DNA of 33,251 bases. Origin: Bowdeniella nasicola (lineage in GTDB: Bacteria; Actinomycetota; Actinomycetes; Actinomycetales; Actinomycetaceae). Positions 8,752 through 17,880 of the stretch are shown here, one piece after another. A model generated the notes under the pieces. That model did not search any database, was not told the origin of the DNA, and saw only the letters and a program-made list of their open reading frames with translations. The number at the start of each line of letters is the position of its first letter. Position 1 is the first letter of the stretch. Location of the stretch: contig JAUNVA010000021.1 of assembly GCA_030537895.1 (NCBI GenBank), forward strand, positions 1 to 33,251, read 5' to 3'. The position numbers were made by a program, and so were the translations under genes.

Positions 8752-9956
8752 GTCGTGCACCTTTCGCTCGCTTGCTGGCGGGCCCACTGGTCGATATCGC
8801 GCAGATCCTCAAGGCTCGGGGCGCGGTTCGTCGGCCACTCGTGGGCGGCCAGAACTTCGGCAACCGTATCAACGATCGCAAGGTAGGGCAGGGTGCCGGC
8901 GAGGAAACGGTCGACGCACACTTCGTTCGCCGCGTTCAGCACAGCGGGGTGTGTGGATGAGGCTGTCACGGCCGCACGGGCGAGCTCCGTGGCAGGAAAG
9001 ACGTCCGTATCAACCGGCTCAAAGGTCCAGGACTGGGCCGCGGTGAAGTCGAGGCGTGGGGCGGGGTATACCCGCTCGGGTTCGGTCAGTGCGAGGGCGA
9101 TTGGCAGCCGCATATCCGGCGGAGAGGCCTGCGCGATGGTGGAACCGTCCCGGAACGTCACCATCGAATGCACGATCGACTGCGGGTGCACCACGACGTC
9201 GATATCGCTGGCGGATACGTCGAACAGGAGCACGGCCTCGATGAGTTCCAACGCTTTGTTGATGAGCGTGGAGGAGTTAATCGTGACGACGGGGCCCATA
9301 TCCCACGTGGGGTGGGCGAGCGCATCCTCAACGGTGACCCCCTGAAGGTCGGTGCGGTCCGCACCGCGAAAGGGACCGCCGGACGCGGTGAGAACGAGCC
9401 GAGCGACCTCGCTCGCGCCGTCCTGGTTGGCACTCGTGAGGCCCCGATGGTGCACACCGGAGCGCAACGCTTGAAACATCGCGGAGTGTTCCGAATCCAC
9501 GGGGGTAATCTGGCCGGGCCGCACCATGGCGTCGGCCACGAGAGCGCCACCGACCACAAGGGATTCCTTGTTTGCGAGTGCGAGCTGCGCCCCCGAGCGC
9601 AGGGCGGCGAGGGTCGCCGAAAGCCCGACCGCGCCGGTGATGCCGTTCAGGACCGTCGTACGGGGGCCGCCCCTGGAGGCTAATTCGGCGCTAGCCTCCG
9701 GTCCAGTGAGGATCTCGGGAAAGGGGAAGCGACGACCCGCACCGAGGTCGCTCAGCGCCGCAGTGAGGCCCTCGCGTGCCTGCGGGCGCGCGATCGCGAG
9801 CACAGGTGCGCGGGTGGCAGCGGCCTGCTCCGCGAGCACGCGGACGTTGCCGCCACCGGCAGCAAGCCCCGCGACGGTAATCCCTTCGTGGGCACAGACC
9901 TCGAGAGCCTGGGTGCCAATCGAGCCGGTCGAGCCGAGGAGTATCGCGTCCCGCAT
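8739..9956 (-). CDS. dxr: 1-deoxy-D-xylulose 5-phosphate reductoisomerase
   Basis: Dxr makes MEP from DXP with NADPH, the committed step of the MEP pathway. The 405-residue protein shows the NADPH-binding loop LLGSTGSIGTQAL at 6-18, the ANKESLV motif (128-134), the metal- and substrate-binding DSEHSA (154-159), and GGPFRG (193-198). The ATG (9954-9956) overlaps the stop of the upstream DivIVA-domain gene as TAATG, so it is probably translated by reinitiation. The C-terminus overlaps the start of the site-2 protease by 13 bases. Confidence 0.97.
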   Translation of the reverse strand: MRDAILLGSTGSIGTQALEVCAHEGITVAGLAAGGGNVRVLAEQAAATRAPVLAIARPQAREGLTAALSDLGAGRRFPFPEILTGPEASAELASRGGPRTTVLNGITGAVGLSATLAALRSGAQLALANKESLVVGGALVADAMVRPGQITPVDSEHSAMFQALRSGVHHRGLTSANQDGASEVARLVLTASGGPFRGADRTDLQGVTVEDALAHPTWDMGPVVTINSSTLINKALELIEAVLLFDVSASDIDVVVHPQSIVHSMVTFRDGSTIAQASPPDMRLPIALALTEPERVYPAPRLDFTAAQSWTFEPVDTDVFPATELARAAVTASSTHPAVLNAANEVCVDRFLAGTLPYLAIVDTVAEVLAAHEWPTNRAPSLEDLRDIDQWARQQASERCTTWPI

Positions 9957-10495
9957 TATTCGACGGCCGAGAGTACTTCGACGACGCGATCCAAATAGAC
10001 ATCGACGACGTCCTCTGCGTAGGCCTTCGCCCCGCGTGCCGAGGCAAACGTCACCTCGCGGATTTGGTAGGCGCTGAGCTCGTAGCCGTCGTCGAAATAG
10101 GAGACGAGGTTATTCATGAGCTCGTCGACCTCAGTCTTGGCGTAGCCGCGCTTCTTCGCGTCGGCAAACTTCTCTCCGTCGGGGCGCTGCAGGCGCGGGT
10201 AGAGGGACGTCGCCTGCTCAGCGACGTGCTCCATCCACGCGTCCTGACCATTGGCGGCGATGAAGTCGGCTCGCCGACGTTTGATGAAGGCCGCTTCGAG
10301 GCGATCGAGGGCGGCGTCGACTTCGGCGAACCGGTAGCCGCCGCGCACCTGGTCGAAGGCGACAGAGCGGACGTCGCGGTCGGTCATCTCCCGATGCCCG
10401 GCATCGGATTCGTAGGCCTCGCGGGCGCGGTCGAAGAAGTCTTCAACCTGGTCCGGATCGTAGCCTTCTTTCAGGCGTCCTTCGCGGGTGAACAT
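9956..10495 (-). CDS. DivIVA-domain (DivI1A repeat) protein
   Basis: A 179-residue, charged, cytoplasmic-looking protein. It contains four copies of the DivI1A-type motif (hydrophobic, basic, then GY-x3-EVD-x2-hydrophobic-D): 2-28 (GYDPDQVEDFFDRARE), 42-70 (GGYRFAEVDAALDRLEAAF), 110-134 (RGYAKTEVDELM) and 145-177 (AYAEDVVDVYLDRVVEVL). DivIVA/Wag31 proteins mark cell poles and septa in actinobacteria, but this protein lacks the long coiled coil of Wag31, so a scaffold or recruiter role would be inference. The start ATG overlaps the rlmN stop as TAATG, and its own stop overlaps the dxr start the same way, so it is tightly coupled to both. Confidence 0.82.
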   Translation of the reverse strand: MFTREGRLKEGYDPDQVEDFFDRAREAYESDAGHREMTDRDVRSVAFDQVRGGYRFAEVDAALDRLEAAFIKRRRADFIAANGQDAWMEHVAEQATSLYPRLQRPDGEKFADAKKRGYAKTEVDELMNNLVSYFDDGYELSAYQIREVTFASARGAKAYAEDVVDVYLDRVVEVLSAVE

Positions 10496-11712
10496 TATCT
10501 TCCCTCCAACACTTCGGTGGCGAGCTGGCCGCAGGCCCCATCGATATCGCTACCTCGAGTATCGCGCACCGTCGTTCGAATCCCGGCACGACGCAGCGTA
10601 GCGACGAAACTCTCCTGCGCCTCCGGTCTCGACGCGGTCCACATCGAGCCGGGCGTGGGGTTGAGTGGGATTGGGTTCACGTGGGCCCACCCCTTGCCGC
10701 GGGCGTTCAGCTCATCGGCGAGGCGCTGGGCGCGCCACTGCTGGTCGTTGATGTCGCGGATAAGAGCGTACTCGATGGACACACGCCGGCCGGTGGCCCG
10801 GAAGTAGGCGCGGGCGGCGTCAAGGAGTTCACCCACCTTGTGCCGCGAGTTGATGGGCACCAGGTTGTCGCGCAGTTCGTCGTCGGGCGCGTGCAGGGAG
10901 ACCGCAAGTGTCACAGGGATGCCTTCACCTGCCAGGCGGGTAATCGCGGGAACCAGCCCCACGGTGGAGACTGTCACATGGCGCGCAGAAAGGCCGAAGC
11001 CTTCGGGCGTCGGGGAGGTGAGGCGGCGCACGGCACCGAGGACGGCGCGATAGTTCGCGAGCGGTTCGCCCATCCCCATGAAGACGATATTCGACAGCCG
11101 CGCCGGGCCCCCAGCGAGCCCGCCGTCGCGCGAGCGGACGGCCGCCAGGCGCACCTGCTCAATGATTTCTGCGGTCGACAGGTTTCGCGTGAGGCCCATC
11201 TGGCCGGTGGCGCAAAACGGGCAGGCCATACCGCAGCCTGCCTGGGAGGAGACGCAGAGTGTCGTGCGGTCCTCATAGCCCATGAGCACCGACTCGACCG
11301 TGACGCCGTCATACAGGCGCCACAGCGATTTGACGGTGGCGCCGTCGTCGGCGCGGATGGAGCGGATCTCGGTCACGAGTTCCGGCAGCAGGAGATCGGC
11401 AAGCCTCTCGCGCTGGCTGGCCGGGATGTTCGTAAAGTCTGCGCCCTCTCGGGTGAGGCGAGCGAAGTAGTGCTGGGAAATCTGATCGGCCCGAAAGGCC
11501 GGCAGGCCGGCCTCTGTGAGGAGGTCACGACGCTCCGCGCGCGTGAGGTCGGCCAGGTGGCGCGGCGCCTTGCCGCGGCGCGCGGCGGTGAAGCTGAGCG
11601 GAAGGCGAAGGGCCGGGTCGAGGGATTCGACAGGTGCGGCGCTCGTCTGCTCGGCACCATTCGGTTTCTCGGCGGAGACGGCGTCGGTGGGGTTGGGGTG
11701 GGGTGTGCTCAC
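10495..11712 (-). CDS. rlmN: 23S rRNA (adenine-C2)/tRNA methyltransferase RlmN
   Basis: A radical-SAM enzyme that methylates C2 of A2503 in 23S rRNA and A37 in some tRNAs. The 405-residue protein has the CGMACPFC cluster motif with Cys160, Cys164 and Cys167, the [11 protein letters not shown] motif, [29 protein letters not shown] and the C-terminal Cys394 ([10 protein letters not shown]) that pairs with the methyl-carrying cysteine. The N-terminal 40 residues are polar and variable. Start GTG 11710-11712 overlaps the cdsA stop in a GTGA junction; the frame is open upstream only as a shadow of cdsA. Confidence 0.96.
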   Translation of the reverse strand: MSTPHPNPTDAVSAEKPNGAEQTSAAPVESLDPALRLPLSFTAARRGKAPRHLADLTRAERRDLLTEAGLPAFRADQISQHYFARLTREGADFTNIPASQRERLADLLLPELVTEIRSIRADDGATVKSLWRLYDGVTVESVLMGYEDRTTLCVSSQAGCGMACPFCATGQMGLTRNLSTAEIIEQVRLAAVRSRDGGLAGGPARLSNIVFMGMGEPLANYRAVLGAVRRLTSPTPEGFGLSARHVTVSTVGLVPAITRLAGEGIPVTLAVSLHAPDDELRDNLVPINSRHKVGELLDAARAYFRATGRRVSIEYALIRDINDQQWRAQRLADELNARGKGWAHVNPIPLNPTPGSMWTASRPEAQESFVATLRRAGIRTTVRDTRGSDIDGACGQLATEVLEGR

Positions 11713-12638
11713 GCGAGATGCTCCACGATGACGTAGACGAAGGGCGCTGCGACGAGCAGCGAATCGAGACGGTCCATAATGCCGCCGTGGCCGGGCAGGA
11801 TCGAGCCCATATCTTTCAACCCGAGGTCCCGTTTGATGAGGGACTCCGAGAGGTCGCCAACCGTCGAGGCCGCGACGCCGGCAACCGCCAGCGCGATTCC
11901 CACCCACCACGGGGCATCGAGCGCAAAAACCGCCATGGCCACGGCCACGACCACGGCAAGCAGAAGCGACCCGGCAAAGCCTTCCCAGGATTTCTTCGGC
12001 GAGATCGAGGGCGCCATCGGGTGCTTGCCATACAGCACCCCGGCCGCGTAGCCACCCGTGTCGTTGGCGACGACGACCGCCACGAAGGTGAGGACCGCCC
12101 ACGGCCCGTCGGGGCGGCGGGCGAGCAGGATTGCGAAGGACGCGAGGAAGGGGAGGTAGGTGGCGATGAACATGCCAGTCGCGGAGTCGCGAATCGAGGC
12201 CAGCCCCCCGTCTTCTAGGACCCGCCACATGACGATTGCCCCGCAGGTGAGGGCGAATGCCATGAGCAGGGGCGCCTCGCCCCCCACAAATGCGGAGACC
12301 ATCATCCCCACGCCGCCCACCCACAGCGGGACGAGCGGCACGCGAATCGAGCGCAGGGTGACGGCGCGGGCCACCTCCCACACGCCGGCAGCGATCACCA
12401 CGGCGGCCAGGCCTACAAAGATGCGGATGTCGAAATACAGGGAGAACAGCAGCAGTGCGATAAGGCCGAGTCCCACACCAATGGCCTGCGGGAGATTACG
12501 CCCCGCCCTACCGGTCGGCGGGGCTGGGTCGGCCGGGGTGGGTGGCGCCGGGTCGACGAGTGCACGTTGTGCTCGGCGTCGAGCCTCCCGCAGTCGTTCG
12601 AGGCTCGACGCCGCATCAAAACCGGCGCTCGTGGGCAC
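11709..12638 (-). CDS. cdsA: Phosphatidate cytidylyltransferase (CDP-DAG synthase)
   Basis: CdsA turns phosphatidic acid and CTP into CDP-diacylglycerol at the membrane. The 309-residue protein has a soluble, proline-rich N-terminal 50 residues, then about eight hydrophobic segments. The family signature lies at 258-295: [19 protein letters not shown] followed by [12 protein letters not shown]. The start is GTG at 12636-12638, directly after the frr stop (TAAGTG), so it probably relies on coupling; no clear Shine-Dalgarno is seen. The pyrH-frr-cdsA-rlmN order is conserved in actinobacteria. Confidence 0.96.
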   Translation of the reverse strand: MPTSAGFDAASSLERLREARRRAQRALVDPAPPTPADPAPPTGRAGRNLPQAIGVGLGLIALLLFSLYFDIRIFVGLAAVVIAAGVWEVARAVTLRSIRVPLVPLWVGGVGMMVSAFVGGEAPLLMAFALTCGAIVMWRVLEDGGLASIRDSATGMFIATYLPFLASFAILLARRPDGPWAVLTFVAVVVANDTGGYAAGVLYGKHPMAPSISPKKSWEGFAGSLLLAVVVAVAMAVFALDAPWWVGIALAVAGVAASTVGDLSESLIKRDLGLKDMGSILPGHGGIMDRLDSLLVAAPFVYVIVEHLA

Positions 12639-13196
12639 TTAGATTTCGAGGAGGTCGGTTTCCTTGGCGTCCAGGAGCTCGTCGATGGTGTCGACGTAGC
12701 GCTTGGTGACCGACTCCAGTTCCTTCTCGCCGCGCTCGACTGCGTCTTCGCCGACCTCGCCGTCCTTCTTCAGGCGGTTCAGGGCTTCCATGCCCTTGCG
12801 GCGGGCGCCGCGCACGGAGATCCGGGCTTCCTCGGCCTTGGTCTTGGCGAGCCGCACATATTCCTTACGCCTCTCCTCGGTGAGGATCGGCAGGGCGACG
12901 CGGATGTGCTGGCCGTCGTCGGTCGGGTTCACACCGAGGTCGGATTCGCGCAGGGCACGGATGATGCCGTCGGTGGCGCCGCGGTCGTAGGGATTGATGA
13001 GCACGGTGCGCGCCTCGGGAATGGACAGCGAGGCCAGCTGCTGGAGCGGCGTGGCCGCGCCGTAGTAGTCCACGAGGATCGACTCGAACATCGCCGAGTT
13101 GGCGCGTCCGGTACGAATATTGCCGAATTCTTCGCGGGCGAAGTCTACGGCCTTGGTCATGGACTCCTCAGCTTCGAGGATGATCTCGTCGATCAC
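12639..13196 (-). CDS. frr: Ribosome recycling factor
   Basis: RRF splits post-termination ribosomes with EF-G. The 185-residue length is standard. Family motifs are present: [20 protein letters not shown] in the N-terminal helix and core, [38 protein letters not shown], and the C-terminal helical [20 protein letters not shown] end. The start is GTG at 13194-13196, with AAGGAG five bases upstream, overlapping the pyrH stop as GTGA. Confidence 0.97.
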   Translation of the reverse strand: MIDEIILEAEESMTKAVDFAREEFGNIRTGRANSAMFESILVDYYGAATPLQQLASLSIPEARTVLINPYDRGATDGIIRALRESDLGVNPTDDGQHIRVALPILTEERRKEYVRLAKTKAEEARISVRGARRKGMEALNRLKKDGEVGEDAVERGEKELESVTKRYVDTIDELLDAKETDLLEI

Positions 13197-13954
13197 GTCT
13201 GCTCCTTGGGTTCGGTGGTCGGGCGGGGAGCACGCGAGGGATCGGTGCTCACCAATGTCCCTATTGTCTCACCTCTGAGGGCCCGCGCCACGTTCCCCGC
13301 TTCACCCATGGAAAAGACCCGCATATCGAGGCCGTTGTCCATGCACAGCGAGAAGGCGGTGGCGTCCACCACTTTCAGGCCTGCGGCGAGGGCGTCCTGG
13401 TAGGTGACGAACTCGAGACGCGTGGCGCTCGGGTCCACGTTCGGGTCGGCGGTATAGACGCCGTCGACGCCGCTCTTACCGACGAGCACCTCGGTGCATT
13501 TCGTCTCGAGGGCGCGCTGCGCGGAGACGGTGTCGGTCGAGAAGTAGGGCATGCCGGCACCCGCGCCAAAGACGACGACGCGGCCCTTTTCCATATGGCG
13601 GATGGCACGCAGCGGGATGTAGGGCTCGGCGACCTGTCCCATGGCGATCGCGGTCTGCACGCGCGTGACGGTGCCGGCCTGCTCCAGGAAATCTTGCAGG
13701 GCGAGCGCGTTGATGACGGTTCCGAGCATGCCCATGTAGTCGGCGCGGGCACGCTCAAAACCGCGCTCGGAGAGTTCCGCACCGCGGAAGAAATTTCCTC
13801 CGCCGACGACGACGGCGACCTGGATCCCCTCCTCGGACACCTCGTGGATCTGCCGGGCGATCGATTGGAGGACGTCGGCATCGAGGCCGACACTGCCTCC
13901 ACCGAACACCTCCCCCGACAGTTTGAGCAGGACGCGGCGGGCGGGCTGTGGCAT
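13193..13954 (-). CDS. pyrH: UMP kinase
   Basis: PyrH phosphorylates UMP to UDP; it belongs to the amino acid kinase fold and not to the AMP-kinase fold. The 253-residue protein starts [14 protein letters not shown], and shows [27 protein letters not shown], the [14 protein letters not shown] catalytic region and [10 protein letters not shown]. The ATG (13952-13954) has AAGGA upstream. It follows a strong hairpin after tsf, so pyrH may be transcribed partly by readthrough and partly from its own promoter; no clear promoter was found in the 76-base gap. Confidence 0.97.
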   Translation of the reverse strand: MPQPARRVLLKLSGEVFGGGSVGLDADVLQSIARQIHEVSEEGIQVAVVVGGGNFFRGAELSERGFERARADYMGMLGTVINALALQDFLEQAGTVTRVQTAIAMGQVAEPYIPLRAIRHMEKGRVVVFGAGAGMPYFSTDTVSAQRALETKCTEVLVGKSGVDGVYTADPNVDPSATRLEFVTYQDALAAGLKVVDATAFSLCMDNGLDMRVFSMGEAGNVARALRGETIGTLVSTDPSRAPRPTTEPKEQT

Positions 13955-13991
13955 GGCTGATCCTTGGGGTCGATGCGGGACGATATGAGTG

Positions 13992-14022
13992 GGCCCCGCC
14001 CCGAATCTTACGGGGCGGGGCC
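13992..14022 (-). terminator. Strong hairpin between tsf and pyrH
   Basis: A perfect 12-bp, almost all G/C stem (GGCCCCGCCCCG with its complement) and a 7-base loop lie 8 bases after the tsf stop. There is no T-tract after it, which is usual in high-GC actinobacteria. It probably terminates or attenuates the rpsB-tsf transcript before pyrH. Confidence 0.75.
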
Positions 14023-14030
14023 GCAACAGG

Positions 14031-14855
14031 TTAGGCGCCGACGCGGAAGCGGGCGAAGCCCGTCACCGAGCCACCGGAAGCCTCGACGATCTGGCCGACG
14101 GTCTTCTTCGGGTCACGGGCGTATGCCTGATCGAGCAGGCAGTTCTCCTTGAAGAAGCCATTCATGCGGCCTTCGACGATCTTGGGCAGAGCCTTTTCGG
14201 GCTTGCCTTCGTTCTTCGCGGTTTCCTCAGCGATGCGACGCTCATCCTCGACCTTCTCGGCGGGGACATCCTCGCGTGAGAGGTACTTCGGGGAGAAGGC
14301 GGCGATGTGCATGGCGACGTCGTGCGCCACCTCCGCGCCCTTCTCGTCGGTCGCAATCAGCACGCCGACCTGCGGAGGCAGATCCTTGGCGGTGCGGTGC
14401 AGGTAGACCTCGACGTGCTCACCGCTGACGCGGGCGACGCGGCGGATCACGATCTTCTCACCCAGCGGGGCGGTCGCGTCCGTGAAGGTCTGGCCGAAGT
14501 CGCCGTCCGTGAGGCCCTCGGGGCTGGTCACGTTGTTCTCGGCCGCGTAGGCGGCGGCCTTCTCGGCGATCTCGATGAACGGGCCGGACTTCGCCACGAA
14601 GTCGGTCTCGCAGTTGATCTCGACCATCGTGCCGACCTGGCCGCCCTCACCGGGGCGGATATCGGTGGCGACGACGCCCTCGGAGGTGGAGCGGCCTTCC
14701 CGCTTCGCAATGCCCTTCAGGCCCTTCACGCGGATGATCTCGTGAGCCTTCTCGGCATCGCCGTCGGCCTCATCGAGGGCCTTCTTCACGTCGAGCATGC
14801 CGGCGCCGGTCTTTTCACGCAGCGCCTTGATGTCTGCGGCGGTGTACTTCGCCAT
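14031..14855 (-). CDS. tsf: Elongation factor Ts
   Basis: EF-Ts is the nucleotide-exchange factor of EF-Tu. The 274-residue protein has the N-terminal UBA-like module ([20 protein letters not shown]), the conserved [11 protein letters not shown] loop that contacts EF-Tu, and a C-terminal module with [16 protein letters not shown]. The start ATG (14853-14855) has AAGGAG, which includes the rpsB stop TAA. It forms the usual rpsB-tsf pair. Confidence 0.98.
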   Translation of the reverse strand: MAKYTAADIKALREKTGAGMLDVKKALDEADGDAEKAHEIIRVKGLKGIAKREGRSTSEGVVATDIRPGEGGQVGTMVEINCETDFVAKSGPFIEIAEKAAAYAAENNVTSPEGLTDGDFGQTFTDATAPLGEKIVIRRVARVSGEHVEVYLHRTAKDLPPQVGVLIATDEKGAEVAHDVAMHIAAFSPKYLSREDVPAEKVEDERRIAEETAKNEGKPEKALPKIVEGRMNGFFKENCLLDQAYARDPKKTVGQIVEASGGSVTGFARFRVGA

Positions 14856-14866
14856 GGGGTTTCTCC

Positions 14867-15811
14867 TTAGGCCTTGTCGGTGGTCTCGGTGGCGGCGTCC
14901 TGGTCGCTCGCGCCAGCGGGCGCGGACTCGGGCGTCGCATCGGTGGCGGGCACGGTTTCTTCGGCCTTCTCAGCCGGAGCGGCCTGCTCGGCGGGAGCCT
15001 CAGCCTGCTCGGCCTTCTCAGCCGGAGCGGCACCCTCGGACGGGGCGCTCTGCTCGCCCTGCAGCATCTCGCGCTCCCATTCGGCGAGCGCTTCCTCGCC
15101 CTCCTCGCCGGTCGTACCACCGTGACGGGCTACCAGGCCCTCGGCGGCGGCGTCGGCGATGACGCGGGTGAGGACGGCGACCGAGCGGATCGCGTCGTCG
15201 TTACCGGGGATCCCGTAGTCGACCTCGTCCGGATCACAGTTGGTGTCGAGGATCGCCACGACCGGGATGTTGAGCTTGCGCGCCTCGGCGACGGCGAGGT
15301 GCTCCTTCTTGGTGTCGACGATCCACACTGCCGAGGGAACCTTCGCCATGTCGCGGATGCCGCCAAGGGTGCGGGTCAGCTTGTCCTTTTCGCGGGACTG
15401 CATGAGCAGTTCCTTCTTGGTGAAGCCGGAGCCAGCGACGTCATCGAAGTCGACTTCCTCGAGCTCCTTGAGGCGCTGCAGGCGCTTGTGCACGGTCTGG
15501 AAATTCGTGAGCATGCCACCGAGCCAACGCTGGTTGACAAAGGGCATACCGACGCGCAGGGCCTGCTCCTCAACGGCCTCCTGGGCCTGCTTCTTGGTGC
15601 CGACGAAGAGAATGGTGCCGCCGTGGGCGACGGTCTCCTTCACAAAGTCGTATGCCTTATCGATGTCGGTGAGCGTCTGCTGCAGATCGATAATGTAGAT
15701 TCCGTTGCGCTCCGTGAGGATGAAGCGCTTCATCTTGGGGTTCCAGCGGCGGGTCTGGTGCCCGAAGTGGACACCCGACTCGAGGAGCTGGCGCATGGTA
15801 ACAACGGCCAT
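14867..15811 (-). CDS. rpsB: 30S ribosomal protein S2
   Basis: S2 is needed for 30S function and binds S1-like factors. The start [20 protein letters not shown] and the motifs [44 protein letters not shown] and [19 protein letters not shown] are diagnostic. The ATG is at 15809-15811 with AAAGG upstream; the frame is open further upstream but that is non-coding leader. After the conserved core (to about residue 235) the 314-residue protein carries an Ala/Glu/Pro tail of some 75 residues, longer than in many bacteria. Confidence 0.98.
   Translation of the reverse strand: MAVVTMRQLLESGVHFGHQTRRWNPKMKRFILTERNGIYIIDLQQTLTDIDKAYDFVKETVAHGGTILFVGTKKQAQEAVEEQALRVGMPFVNQRWLGGMLTNFQTVHKRLQRLKELEEVDFDDVAGSGFTKKELLMQSREKDKLTRTLGGIRDMAKVPSAVWIVDTKKEHLAVAEARKLNIPVVAILDTNCDPDEVDYGIPGNDDAIRSVAVLTRVIADAAAEGLVARHGGTTGEEGEEALAEWEREMLQGEQSAPSEGAAPAEKAEQAEAPAEQAAPAEKAEETVPATDATPESAPAGASDQDAATETTDKA
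14961..15031 (-). repeat. Identical 23-bp direct repeats in the rpsB tail
   Basis: The same 23 bases occur at 14961-14983 and 15009-15031, 48 bases apart, an in-frame period of 16 codons. They encode the repeated [12 protein letters not shown] segments of the S2 tail ([20 protein letters not shown]). The repeat could allow tail-length variation. Confidence 0.75.
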
Positions 15812-16144
15812 GACGCATCCTTTCGGCAGGCGTGCGCCTGCGATTGCGCGGGCAGGGCGAGCCCTCCCGCGGAGTTCGGTTTTCAACGTACGGTGCTGGC
15901 GGAGCCAGACCTGCGTTCCTAGTGCGCGCCGCGGCTGGCGCCCCGAAGGGACCGATGCCGTCCGCGGGATCTCGCGCACGCGATAGTCAACCCAAAGGTT
16001 GCCAGGGGTGACTTTACCCGATCCGCGCCCATCAGTGCACCCGCGCCCTGCGCGGTTTTCCCCACACGTCAGCCGATCGCGCACGGTCCACAGACACCTT
16101 GGCAGCCCCCTGCACTCGGGCCGATCACCCACCACCCTCGAAAG
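15812..16144. other. 333-bp divergent region between rpsB and the M23 gene
   Basis: No gene is supported here. It should hold the promoter and a leader of up to about 200 bases for rpsB, and the promoter for the plus-strand M23 gene. I see the -10-like TAAAGT (16011-16016, minus strand) and a small CAACC/GGTTG hairpin (15988-16001), but no convincing S2-autoregulatory element by eye. Confidence 0.5.
16011..16016 (-). promoter_or_regulatory. Candidate -10 element for rpsB-tsf
   Basis: Minus-strand TAAAGT fits TANNNT and lies 200 bases before the rpsB ATG. The weak -35 candidate TGCACT lies 17 bases upstream. If correct, the mRNA has a leader long enough for structured feedback control, as is known for many rpsB operons. 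Confidence 0.35.
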
Positions 16145-16789
16145 ATGACTGGTCCTCGCCGCCCGCTGCACCCCCTGCCACGCCTTTTGCTCCTCCTCGT
16201 TTTCGCCTGTGCCGCAATCCTCACTGCTGTGCCGGCGCGCCCCGAGGCGACGTCAGTGCGGTGGGATGGTCACGCCACCGCGCACCGTGGCGTGACCGCG
16301 AGCCTGCGGGAGGAGCCGTTCGCACTCCGTGTCCGCCCGCCGCTCGATCAGCCGCGCGGCACGTTCCAATGGCCGACGGGCAGCCCGGCCAGGGTGCTGC
16401 GAGCGTTTGAGGCCCCGGCCAGTCGATGGGGTGCAGGCCATCGCGGGGTGGATCTCGCCGTCGCCGAGGGGGCTGAGATCCGCTCGGCGGGGCCCGGCCG
16501 AGTGGTCTTCGCGGGCACCGTCGCCACCGTCCCCGTGGTCTCCGTGGCTCACGGCGGGGGGCTACGCACCACCTACCAGCCGGTGCGCGCGCGGCTGGTG
16601 CGCGGGAGCGTCGTGCGGACCGGTGACGTCATCGGCACCCTCGATTTTGGCGCCTTCGACCCGGGACACTGCCGCGAGGCCTGCCTGCACTGGGGAGCCC
16701 GCGTGGGGTCCGCTCACCGGGCTCACTACCTTGATCCGCTGGCGCTGCTGCGACCGCTGCGCTACCGCCTGGTGCCTGACACGCAGTGA
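16145..16789 (+). CDS. M23/LytM-family peptidase-like exported protein
   Basis: A 214-residue secreted protein: a hydrophobic signal-anchor (about 13-30), then a LytM/M23 domain. The first zinc motif HRGVD is intact (His99, Asp103). [12 protein letters not shown] carries His136. The last motif, normally H-x-H, reads CLHWG (Cys180, His182). M23 enzymes cut peptidoglycan crosslinks; whether this one is active is uncertain. The gene is divergent from rpsB, the same place as Rv2891 in M. tuberculosis. Start ATG at 16145 has only a weak ribosome-binding site. It converges with the recombinase gene, 26 bases between the stops. Confidence 0.82.
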   Translation: MTGPRRPLHPLPRLLLLLVFACAAILTAVPARPEATSVRWDGHATAHRGVTASLREEPFALRVRPPLDQPRGTFQWPTGSPARVLRAFEAPASRWGAGHRGVDLAVAEGAEIRSAGPGRVVFAGTVATVPVVSVAHGGGLRTTYQPVRARLVRGSVVRTGDVIGTLDFGAFDPGHCREACLHWGARVGSAHRAHYLDPLALLRPLRYRLVPDTQ

Positions 16790-16815
16790 GGCCCGCGGCC
16801 CGCCGGGTGACTCGC

Positions 16816-17742
16816 TCAGGCCCGCGGATGTGCCTGGGTGAAGGCGGCCCGCAGCCGCTCTTGGGTGACGTGGGTGTAGCGCTGCGTCGTCGACAGTGAA
16901 GAGTGGCCAAGGAGTTCCTGAACGCTGCGCAGGTCGGCGCCGCCGTCGAGAACATGCGTGGCGGCCGAGTGCCGGAGGGCGTGGGGCGCGACGTCGCGCA
17001 CCCCGGCCCGGGCGGTGAGGCGGTGCAGGGCGGCGCGAATGGTACGCGGATCGAGCGGGCCGCCGCGCGCCCCCACGAATAGGGATCTCTCGCCGGGTGC
17101 GGCAAGTTCGGCCCGGTGCTCTAGCCATCGTCCGAGCGCCCGCAGTGCGGGGGCACCGATGGGGACCACCCGTTCCTTCGCCCCCTTACCGAACACGGTG
17201 ATGACGCCGCGCTCCCCCGTGACCGCATCCATCGGAAGGTTGGCGACCTCTCCAACCCGAAGCCCCCCAGCGTAGATGAGTTCGAAAATCGCGAGATTGC
17301 GTACGGCGAGGGGATCATCCTCCTCGGCCTCCGCCGCCGCTTGGGCGAGGAGGCGCTCGATCTCTTCTTCGCTGAGGACGGTGGGAAGGCGGTTGTCGGC
17401 GCGCGGGCCGGCGAGACGCAGGGCGGGGTTCGTCTCGATGAAGCCCTCACGTTCCGCCCAGGCGCACCAACCCCGGATTGAGGACGTCTTGCGGGCGAGC
17501 GTCGCGTGAGTGGCACCGGCCGTCGCGAGCGAGGCAAGCCAGCCGCGCAGGACGCTCAGCGTGATCTCAAAGCCGGCGAGGTCGCGCGGCCCCGCTTCCT
17601 CGAGGAGGGCCTGGGTGGGCGCGTCGGGCGCGGCGAAGATGAGCATCGAGCGCGCGTCACTGAGGTAGGAGCGCACGGTCGCGTCCGCCAGCCCGCGTTC
17701 GTGGCGCAGGTGGCGCTCGTAGCGATCAAGCACACCGGACAT
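16816..17742 (-). CDS. xerC: Tyrosine recombinase XerC-type
   Basis: A 308-residue tyrosine recombinase. XerC with XerD resolves chromosome dimers at dif. The N-terminal SAM-like DNA-binding domain (about 1-110) is followed by the catalytic domain with Arg162 (GGLRVGE), Lys187 (GKGAKERVVP), His254 and Arg257 (HALRHSAATH), His280 (LLGHSSLSTTQ) and Tyr289 (RYTHV). All catalytic residues are present. The start is set at ATG 17740-17742; a GTG four codons in (17733) is better spaced from AGAGG and is an alternative. The location beside dprA-comM matches other actinobacteria, which argues for a housekeeping Xer protein and not a phage integrase. Confidence 0.92.
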   Translation of the reverse strand: MSGVLDRYERHLRHERGLADATVRSYLSDARSMLIFAAPDAPTQALLEEAGPRDLAGFEITLSVLRGWLASLATAGATHATLARKTSSIRGWCAWAEREGFIETNPALRLAGPRADNRLPTVLSEEEIERLLAQAAAEAEEDDPLAVRNLAIFELIYAGGLRVGEVANLPMDAVTGERGVITVFGKGAKERVVPIGAPALRALGRWLEHRAELAAPGERSLFVGARGGPLDPRTIRAALHRLTARAGVRDVAPHALRHSAATHVLDGGADLRSVQELLGHSSLSTTQRYTHVTQERLRAAFTQAHPRA

Positions 17743-17880
17743 ACCTCTAGGGTGGCATGGCATGTGCAGCCATACGCGCCCCCGCGCCGAGGCCTGCGTG
17801 GGTGGCTCGCAGACGCTGGCGTGCCTCGCGGATTCGTGCCGCATTAGCACTGGCGAGCTTTCTGCCCAGTCCTACCCAGG

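Noticed and set aside
15812..16144. Riboswitch or S2-binding leader in front of rpsB
   Set aside because: No conserved element could be recognised by eye; needs a covariance-model search.
16816..17742. Tyrosine recombinase as a prophage or island integrase
   Set aside because: It sits in the conserved dprA-comM neighbourhood with no att-like repeats or phage genes nearby.
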